From NCBI GenBank assembly GCA_003415625.1, contig PYIU01000001.1, forward strand, positions 8,062,210 through 8,126,209: DNA of 64,000 nt. Reading direction: 5' to 3'. Positions 56,442 through 64,000 of the stretch are shown piece by piece. The number at the start of each line of letters is the position of its first letter. The stretch's first letter is position 1. This stretch comes from Aquanectria penicillioides. Taxonomy: Eukaryota; Ascomycota; Sordariomycetes; Hypocreales; Nectriaceae. A program made the position numbers and the translations under genes. The notes under the pieces are model-generated. The model saw only the letters and a list, made by a program, of their open reading frames with translations, had not been told where the DNA came from and ran no database searches.

Positions 56442-57596
56442 ATGACCACGACATTTGATCATCTTCCGGCCATTCCCTCTGAAGATGCCATCAACGCTCT
56501 TCTGCATTCCAACGGGCTACCTCGAGCATCTAAAATAGTACGACCAACAGTCACCGGAGCATTCCATTCTATCTGCATGATCACTTTAGCATCGGAAAAA
56601 AACCCATGTGGCTACTCTGATCTGGTCCTTCGCATCTCAGGCCGTGATCTGCCAAGAATCAAGACAATGAATGAGGTTGCAGTCATGGCATGGATCGCAA
56701 AAAACACAACGATACCTATTCCAGCTGTCATAGCCTATGATGCTTCCGAAGACAATTCAATCGGCCACGAGTATACCCTTCTCTCCCGGGTGAGGGGTGT
56801 TGTATTGAGCGACATATACCATAGCTTTGACGACGTGAAAATGGTCCAAATCATAGACCAGCTAATAGATATTCTGTGTCAAGTACAGGCCCATCCCTGG
56901 GACGGGATAGGAGGATTAATTCTAGGCGACGATGGGTTGAGTCATCTCGGACCAGTGGTAGATGAGACTTTCTGGCAGGTCCCAGATATTGAGAACCTGT
57001 GGCCCAAGGGCAGCACAGTGGCCAGCTTGAACATAGGAGGGCCATACTCGACATATGTTGAACTCGTCTCAGCGCAAGTACTCAAGTGTGTTGATTTGGT
57101 TCGAATTCATGAAAAACTCTCGTTCATGCTGGACGTGGTTCCTCGCCTTGAAGCTTTCCTGGCGACCCTCCCTGCGCACGCTGACGAGCTAAACAAGGTG
57201 AAGTTGCGCCTAGCCCACAAGGACTTGCACTTCGCCAACATGTTGATTGATGTTGATTCGGGTAAAATCACTGGAATCATAGACTGGGAATTTTCAGGTG
57301 TTGTGCCCCTCCCCAAGTGGAACCCAAGGCGAGCGTTTCTATGGAATGCTCGGGAGGATGCGGTGTCATATGATGAGAAGCAAAAATTATATGGAGTCTT
57401 CACTAAGCGTTGTGAGGAGAGGAATATCTCTCTCCTTGAGGATGCTAGTTACACTTCCCCGTTGCAGGAAAGCATGCAAACGGTGGCTGATTATCTACGA
57501 GCAATTACAGAGGTAGCACCGAGGGATCAGAGACAAGAGCTCGTGCCAGGCTGGAGGGAGAAAGTTTTGAAGAGTCTTTCCGATTTCGGTGTCTAG
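56442..57596 (+). CDS. Aminoglycoside-phosphotransferase-fold (APH) kinase-like protein
   Basis: A single exon encodes 384 residues. The kinase-like fold is marked by LRLAHKDLHFANMLID (about 250-265), where Asp is the catalytic base and Asn binds metal, and by ITGIIDWEFSGVVP (about 273-286), whose Asp is the second metal ligand. The N-lobe has DLVLRISG with the expected region of the ATP-binding lysine replaced by arginine-rich text (LRISGRDLPRIK), and YTLLSRVRGVVLSDI is the hinge. Fungal proteins of this type are numerous and phosphorylate small molecules of unknown identity. Soluble, no targeting signal. Confidence 0.9.
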   Translation: MTTTFDHLPAIPSEDAINALLHSNGLPRASKIVRPTVTGAFHSICMITLASEKNPCGYSDLVLRISGRDLPRIKTMNEVAVMAWIAKNTTIPIPAVIAYDASEDNSIGHEYTLLSRVRGVVLSDIYHSFDDVKMVQIIDQLIDILCQVQAHPWDGIGGLILGDDGLSHLGPVVDETFWQVPDIENLWPKGSTVASLNIGGPYSTYVELVSAQVLKCVDLVRIHEKLSFMLDVVPRLEAFLATLPAHADELNKVKLRLAHKDLHFANMLIDVDSGKITGIIDWEFSGVVPLPKWNPRRAFLWNAREDAVSYDEKQKLYGVFTKRCEERNISLLEDASYTSPLQESMQTVADYLRAITEVAPRDQRQELVPGWREKVLKSLSDFGV

Positions 57597-57863
57597 ATTC
57601 AATTTTCTTTGGAACTGATTTTTCTTGTCTAATGTGTACTATATCATGCAATCTCATTTCTCATCTTGTTTTATGGTTCGTAGAAGCAGAGTGAAAACAA
57701 GTTGTTCAAATATATTCGTCTAGAAGCGACTGCAAAGTCCAGTTGAGATTCGTTCTTCTAACGCATTAAAGACCTTCAGGTATAGATTAATAAACAGGTA
57801 GAGCTTTCTTCCATCGAAAAAATTCCCCGATGGCACCATGGGCCACAGATTCCCTCACCTGCG

Positions 57864-58553
57864 TTAATTCCTAATAACCACTGCTTCTTTAACGAAGAGT
57901 CCTTCGACTGCAACCTTGACCAGGAATCTGGCCGCACTGGCAACAGTGATGCTGTCGGAAACCTTCACTCCTTCGCCCAAACTGCCCAGTGTGCTCACGC
58001 CCTTCTCTGTGTCGTTTGTCGTCTTTGCGTCGTCGAATTCCAGCTTTACAGGCCTCACAAGGGTCCAATCCATCCTTGTTGATCGAATTTCCTTATCTAG
58101 GAGAGTATGATCTTCGAGTGCGTACTTGATGTTGGTCCATCCCATAAATGCCTTGCTCAGCAACGGTAGTTTATCCCATGAATCGCCGGCACCCGCTGTC
58201 GACATGACTACGACGCGACGAATGCCCGCCTGCTCCAGAACCTCGCAAGCGTTGGCGCACGAGTCGGCCAGGAAACGTGGAGGTGATACCTGGGCCGCGA
58301 AAGGGCTGTCGGACTTGCGGACTGTGTTCAATGTGATGATGGCAGCAGAAGGTGATAGATTGGGCGCCGCGGAGAGAGCGCTGCGAATGTCGTCTTTTGA
58401 CAGCGGCGAGCCAGTGACCACGGTGAGGCCAGGACGGGTGTCGAGGCTGCCAGCGGTACGCACGAGGGCTACTGCTGTATGACCCTGAGAGAGGAGCCCA
58501 GACAAGACATGCTTGCCGGTCCGCCCAGTGGCTCCGAGGAGGAGGAAATGCAT
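57864..58553 (-). CDS. NAD(P)-binding atypical SDR (NmrA-like/NAD(P)H-binding)
   Basis: A single exon encodes 229 residues from the ATG at 58553, chosen because MHFLLLGATGRTGKHVLSGL places the GxTGxxG dinucleotide motif at residues 7-13 as in the family. The frame is open 141 bases further upstream but that part is Ser/Leu-rich and unlike the family. Further motifs are LVRTAGSL (residue 30s), VVVMSTAGAGDS and the C-terminal TLVRPVKLEFDDA. There is no Tyr-x3-Lys catalytic pair, as usual for NmrA-like proteins, which act as redox sensors or isoflavone-reductase-like enzymes. A TATA box is 157 bases upstream. Confidence 0.87.
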   Translation of the reverse strand: MHFLLLGATGRTGKHVLSGLLSQGHTAVALVRTAGSLDTRPGLTVVTGSPLSKDDIRSALSAAPNLSPSAAIITLNTVRKSDSPFAAQVSPPRFLADSCANACEVLEQAGIRRVVVMSTAGAGDSWDKLPLLSKAFMGWTNIKYALEDHTLLDKEIRSTRMDWTLVRPVKLEFDDAKTTNDTEKGVSTLGSLGEGVKVSDSITVASAARFLVKVAVEGLFVKEAVVIRN

Positions 58554-59028
58554 AGCGTTTGAGGACAAGAGATGAGAAGGGGATAGAAGTAAGGTGTTGA
58601 GTGGTTGATTGCTTGAGCTCAGGGAAGGATGAAGATGAAGAATTTTTGAGATGAAAAGGCTTTGAGATGAAGAGGCTTCGATACAATGGACCATGGGATT
58701 TTGAATTGATTTATATACTCAAACACCATGGTCGGCGATGAAGTTGCGTCAGAGGCAGAGCCGGTCTTTGATTGGCTCGTTCGGATTCTATGCCATGTTG
58801 GAAGTGGAATGCAAGCTCATGGGCTTCAGCCGACCGGGGTCTTGCTCATAACTGTGGATTGCGCTAGGCCCTATCCGATTTAGCCGCCTACTATTGTCCT
58901 GCTTGATATAAGAGCCTGGTTGCATTATTATCCGAAGATGCATCCATCACGAGCGAAATGAAACAGCGCGAGACGCGAGGCGCGAGGTGCGTGTCCTGTA
59001 TCCCGTGCCGTGCCGGTAGTATTCGCAG
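58554..59028. other. Intergenic
   Basis: About 475 bases with the TATA box noted and otherwise nothing recognised. Confidence 0.5.
58710..58717 (-). promoter_or_regulatory. TATA box of the NAD(P)-binding protein gene
   Basis: The minus strand reads GTATATAAATC, a good TATA match, upstream of the start codon at 58553. Confidence 0.45.
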
Positions 59029-60404
59029 TCAACGTCGATACGCGAACCAAGGCGACGCTAAACCTGCCTCCCGCCCCTTGTCATCCGTCCATTTATTCTC
59101 CCTCGCTTTATAAGCCCTGAATCTTTCACCCACGTGGTTAGCTGCGCCCTGCAGGCGGTCGTTCTCGGCCCGCAGCTTGACATGGGCATCTGGCGAAGAG
59201 TCCAGGACCCCCAAGAGAACGATTTTGAGTACCAGATGAAAGCAGCGCATGAAAGACAGAGAGATAGGCCCAGGGCTCGGGGGTCTGTCCTCCGTCTGAA
59301 CGCGCTCAACATCGCTGAGCCATGATTCCAAGGAGTCCAGCAAGGCTGCTTTCTCGGGTAGTAGCTGAAGAGCGTTTTCTATTGATTCGACTTGCGACAC
59401 TTGGGTGAGGAGCCCAAGAGTCGATTCAGCGATCCTTACAAGCTCTGCCCGTATGTTGGGTGCGATTTTGGGAAGACTGCGGGATTCAGCAACTTGTTGA
59501 CGAGGCGAACTGGTCGCGCTCGCGTCGGCTGTTGCCGAGGGTTCTGCAAACTTGCATGGTGCAGCAAATAGCTTGATAATGAAGACGTCTAGAAAAGGAA
59601 GTTGGGGATGGTATGCTGGCGCCAATCTATTCACGGCAACAAATGCCGGCCTCGCGCGGTACTCGTGCATGATCCTGAGTCCTCGGATTATATGCAGACC
59701 CATGGCAGTGAAGTTGCCCCGCACTTGTTCAATGCTGATGAGGACCTGGCAGCAGAGCAATGCCGACTTCAAGCCATCGAAGCCGGGGAATGACAGTTGG
59801 GATGCAAGACCCGTCAGAGCCATGCTGTATTGCTGGAGTCCATAGGTGTAGCTCGGAGTTTGCTGCGCGATAGGCACCGAACAGTTTCTGCATGTATCAA
59901 GATCTTCTCGCAGAGCTCTGAGAGATGAAACTGCGTGCCGGATAGGCACATCAGTCAAGCTAGCTTGGAGGATTTGTCTGGCTTCTGCATTACAGCCCAG
60001 TTCCACGTTGAATATAGTTTTGGTTGAGAAGTAACGATTGAGAAGATCGATATCCCGGAGGGCAATCCCAGTTGTCGTGGGCCGGATGAGCTGCAATTGA
60101 AAGCCAGCTTCTGGCTTGATGCCGCTGGCAGGAGCGTTATTGCCGGGTTGACTGATAAAAGGCCTAAATGGAGACTCGTAGCCGTCGCAAGTACGGCCAG
60201 TCTTGACGCATTTGTGGCAAAACGGCTTAGTCTCGTCGCATTTGATCTTCCTGATTCTACCGCGATTCAGCACAACAACTCCTAAGCTGGCTGCCTTGAG
60301 GTGGAGAACCGTGACTAGGATTTGGGGGCTGTAACTGACCTGCAGGTTGTGCAACCAGTTTTCACCTTGGTTCGACTCTTGACATTCCGAGTGCGGGTGG
60401 CCAT
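59029..60404 (-). CDS. Zn2Cys6 transcription factor
   Basis: Two exons, 60404-60340 and 60256-59029, encode 430 residues. The 83-base intron splits the zinc cluster; joining gives KTGCTTCRIRKIKCDETKP with Cys18, 21, 28, 35, 38 and 45 all present. Without this intron the first two cysteines would be missing. The rest matches the short fungal_trans_2-like branch: IRHAVSSLRALRED, YGLQQYSMALTGL, ALLCCQVLISIEQVRGNF. The linker after the finger is short and there is no obvious coiled coil. Nuclear; targets unknown. It is the last intact gene before the AT-rich block. Confidence 0.9.
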
Positions 60405-60675
60405 CGTGGTGCGTAACACACTCCAGACGAAGGGCAAAGACCGTAACAAGCAAGAAATCCGAGCAGATGAATCGGATCCATGGGAGGATGAGTCGGAGCC
60501 ACTCGTGCCGTAGCGCGTCGCTAAGATTTGAGGCAGTGCCGACGCTTACGGTCGCACATTAGGCACGCGGTGACAAAGTGCAAAAACCCGAAAATCCAAA
60601 ATCCCAAAATTCCGAAATTCTACCCCACCTTCAGAAATCCCTCACACACCACATACCACATTCCACAAGATCACA

Positions 60676-62250
60676 ATGCCACGGCCAGCAAAAGACCTCT
60701 CATCCGTACGAGATGATATCCATTCTTTATTCGATAAAGGTCAAACCTATCTACAGATTCTTACTGAAATAAATCGTCTTCTTTCTGTACAAAGGCTGCC
60801 AAATATTAGTCTTCATACATTAAAGTCCTAAATCGCCTCTTAAGGTCTTATATAACATTCATCTATCTCCTTTAATCCATTATATAAGGAAATATTAAAG
60901 CTATATATATTAAATACCCCTATCCAGCAGATCCTAAAGACTACAAATCAGCTTCTTCATATACAGAACTATAAAGCAATTAGCCGCCAAACCTTACAAT
61001 AGCAGCTATCTAAATAGGGTCTTATATAACAATAGAATTGCCAAATAATAGAAGAACTTATTAAATGCATACAGTTTTACTTTTATTTATATAGATTTTC
61101 TAATACATCTATCCTTCAGGATATCCAAGGACGAGATAGACTACAAGTCTCTCTTTAGATGATCCGGAAGATCCAATATCAATATAGTATGAAATGACAG
61201 TTCCATACAAGTTATAAAAGAGAAGTAGCTCTTTAAACTGCTATTCAATTTCTTAAATAAGACCTTTAAAAGTTATTAGCAATTCATTATTTTAAATAAA
61301 GATATCTATACAATTATATATACATTTAAGGAAATATTTTAGTCTCTTAAAACTAACTTTATAACTTCTATCAATTAATCTTTCTAAAGAAGGTCTAAAA
61401 ACATTAAAAAGGGAATTTCAAGCATTATATAGACTTTAGTGTTCCTAGACTAAATTTCCTCTAGTATTTAAATAGATATAAGAAATTAAAGAGGTTTAGA
61501 TTCTAAATTTATAGCTATATTAATGCATACTTATAATATATAATCTAGTTTTATATTGGCCGGTCTATAATAATTAGATTAAGTACATTAAAGCAATACC
61601 TTTATATAATTTAGCATTTTAAAATAAGGCCATTCTTTATTTATTTAAACTATAGAACTAAAATGCCTTTATAGATAGTAGCATAAGCTAGCCTTACTTA
61701 AGCTAGGCTAGCTAAAATATTATATAAGAATAAAGATAGAAATTATCACTCTTATCATTAAGGAGATTAAATTCAATTATGCTATATATATGGACTAAGC
61801 ACTTAAAATGTCTATATTAAAAGCTAATGGTATTAACTTCAGTTAGAAGCTTCTAATTGATGGATTTCTTACTTCAATAAGCTTATCCAGTATGCTCTTT
61901 TCCTAAATAATAGTATAGGTAATTAAATTGCATTATATATAATTTATGCTCCTATAATATAAAATGAATTTGCTAATTTTATATTACTTTAGAATAGATA
62001 TAAGATTTATATGCAAAAGAATTAATAGTATATTATTTTAGGGATTCTAATAGATCTCTATTATATAAAAAGTATTTAGAATTAAGGCATTCCATTAGGG
62101 GAAGATAATAATGCTTCTAACTGTAAGGTTTTATATATAATGCTAGATGCTATATAAAGGATTAATATTAATTCCTTTCTCTTAAAAAATATATAGCATT
62201 AATATACAATTTAATTATCTACAATAGGATTTTTCGATCAAGAGATTGAT
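60676..62250 (+). mobile_element. RIP-decayed integrase-core transposon
   Basis: From an ATG at 60676 the plus strand reads MPRPAKDLSSVRDDIHSLFD, then quickly fills with TAA/TAG stops. Despite them, one frame keeps the text of fungal integrase-core (rve) transposases: KKLKRF then IYSYINAY (expected IYGCIDAYSR), FYIGRS, STLKQYL, then RPFF, and later GIPIDLYY near 62045-62065. C-to-T changes explain most stops (for example CAA or CGA to TAA/TGA), the usual RIP outcome. Dead copy. Superfamily beyond integrase core is not clear. Confidence 0.6.
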
Positions 62251-64000
62251 AACTACTAATAACTATATATTTCTATATACTTAACCTTACGCCAAAAAGT
62301 TCAAAAATATTAGTAAAGTAATTAGCTTTCAATTTTACAATTAACTAAAGTCCTATTAAATAAAGTGCATAAATATATATAGAAATTAACTTAACTTATA
62401 TAAAATACTACTAATTTAATTTAGTATTAACTACTTAAATATAATATTAAACTTTAAGTCGACCTAAACCTTAAAGGTGATCCAATACTATATGCCTTAT
62501 AGACCTAACTCCAAGACTTCCAAAATAAAGAAATTAAAGGATTTTAGGTCTTGCATATGCCTTATCTTTTCTTTTGCGCCAGTCTTTAAGTCTGAATTTA
62601 ATAAGTATAAAAGGCTAGGCCTATTCCTAACTCTTCTAGTAGGGTAGTCATATAAAATAATATAGATAGAATTAAACTTTTAGAGCAATTGCATTTAATT
62701 AAATAGATTGGGAAGGGTAATATCTTTAAAGAGGGCTTTTATTGCATATAGAAAGAACTTTCTAAAGGTAATTTTAGTATTATATCTTTCTCTTCTTTAA
62801 TTAACTTTACTATATAGGGAGGTTAACCATTATTAGGAATTAAAAAGTTCAATTATATAAAAAACTGGCTATCTTAAACCTTTTAATTAATTAATCCTTT
62901 AGTAAAGAGATTAATAATAGTATAAATATTTTTAGGATATGGATTTAGCAGTCAATTAAATCTAGCTTGCTTTAATTAAGACTTTCCAATCTTATATAAG
63001 GTATTTGCCTTAAATTGTTTAAGAAAGCTAGGCTAAATGAATTATATAATCTATTCTTCCTTACTTATTGCAAACTTAAGAGTATTGGTTATAATATTGA
63101 ATAATAGAAGAGCATTAAGATTAATAGTACCTAAATAAATTAATATTTAGTAAAATATTAAGTAATTTATATACATTAAGCTTGCTTGTCTTTTTAGGAA
63201 TAAAAAACCTATCTTAAGTTTAACCAAAAGTCATAAAACTAACCAACCGTACTAAAAGCCCAATAGGATTTTCATAAGGGTCAGCTATCTTTTATAGTTA
63301 GCAAACTTAAAGAGCTTTTTAGGCTTATGCTTAGAAGTTCTTCTTAAAGTTGGTTGTACAGTTGTAAAGCTTTAGTAATGGTTTTAATAGAGCAGAAGCA
63401 ATAAACTATAAAGAACTTTAAGAAGTTGTACAAAATAAAGATACTTCACTATTAGAATCATTTAACTTAATTAGTTCTAGCTATACAATGCCGCAATAAG
63501 GGCAAAGAAGAGAGCCAAAAGTCTTATTCTAGATTTATTTATAGCGGCAATTAGTTTTTAGGCACTTAACCTCTCTCTAAAATAGTAGCATTTTGCATAC
63601 AATAATAAAGAGAAATAAAAGAAAAGGAAGAAAAATAAAAAAGGGGGAAGAAAAGGGATTTAATATAAACTTAATAGTATTGTATAGAACTTAGTTTTAT
63701 TGTATAGAATAAGCAATTATTTTACTTTTTAATTAAAATATTATAGGATCTTATATATTAATAATCTAAATGCAATACTATTAATTATATAAAATTAATA
63801 GAAATTCAATTGCCTAACTACTAGCTAGCTACCAACTAGCAGCTAGGCAACTAAAAAACTATTTATTTAAAACATTATAACTTTAGTTGCCTCTCTTTTC
63901 TTACTATTACTATTACCACTACTATAATTAATATATATAAGCCCTTTAAGCAATATATATACTAACCCTTTAGATAATAGCAATAATAATAACAATAATA
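62251..64000. repeat. AT-rich, stop-ridden repeat DNA to the window edge
   Basis: The composition is very AT-rich, with TA-heavy text and stops in all frames, continuing the block that starts near 60690. Faint coding-like text on the minus strand (about 63330-62470) suggests another decayed element, which I cannot name. TTGCCTA (63808 region) and TAGGCAA (63843 region) form a small inverted repeat, and the window ends in an AAT/AAC microsatellite. Confidence 0.6.

Noticed and set aside
58554..58694. Upstream extension of the NAD(P)-binding protein by 47 residues
   Set aside because: The added part is Ser/Leu-rich and precedes the family start, and the TATA box is closer to it than expected for that start.

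Overview
The window is nuclear DNA of a filamentous ascomycete (Pezizomycotina). The evidence is short introns (about 45-85 bases) with GT(A/R)AGT-type donors and CTAAC-like branch sites, many Zn2Cys6 regulators, an alpha-arrestin, DUF3425 and DUF4246 proteins, and an AT-rich right end that looks mutated by RIP (repeat-induced point mutation). I cannot name the species from sequence alone. Exon structures were built by hand from splice signals, reading-frame continuity and protein family expectations.

Layout. 1-7 kb: the C-terminal part of a paraoxonase-like esterase, an 838-base non-autonomous DNA transposon with an 8-base target duplication, a VOC/glyoxalase protein, a fungal regulator lacking a zinc cluster, and an MCT-type MFS transporter. 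7.8-17.7 kb: the most interesting block. A gasdermin-like pore-forming protein (RCD-1/HET-Q1 type) lies directly downstream of a 989-residue subtilisin-like protease (HET-Q2 type). The protease gene is divergent from a 1616-residue RhoGEF that carries an extra N-terminal half of a kind otherwise seen in fungal zinc-finger 'acuF-like' signalling proteins. In fungi, gasdermin plus protease pairs control regulated cell death and non-self recognition. 18-23 kb: a Zn2Cys6 regulator and two convergent short-chain dehydrogenases, the first with three CGGCCG palindromes in its promoter. 23.2-28.9 kb: gene-poor, with one decayed beta-propeller (royal-jelly/yellow-like) pseudogene. 28.9-42.1 kb: a secreted Ser/Thr-rich protein cut short by an in-frame stop, a DUF4246 oxygenase-like protein, a creD-like alpha-arrestin, a Zn2Cys6 regulator, a cytochrome P450 and a DUF1993 protein. 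43.8-60.4 kb: a four-helix membrane protein, a bZIP-like DUF3425 protein, a norsolorinic acid reductase-like aldo-keto reductase, a Gly-rich protein, an orphan Cys/His protein, a 902-residue membrane protein, an APH-fold kinase, an NAD(P)-binding protein and a Zn2Cys6 regulator. 60.7-64 kb: AT-rich, stop-ridden transposon remains, including a decayed integrase-core element.

How the genes work together. There is no polyketide or peptide synthase, so the scattered P450, SDR, AKR, MFS and regulator genes do not form a recognisable biosynthetic cluster. The only clear functional module is the gasdermin/protease pair, possibly with the divergent RhoGEF fusion. The expected mode is protease activation through its N-terminal region, removal of the acidic C-terminal tail of the gasdermin, and membrane pore formation.
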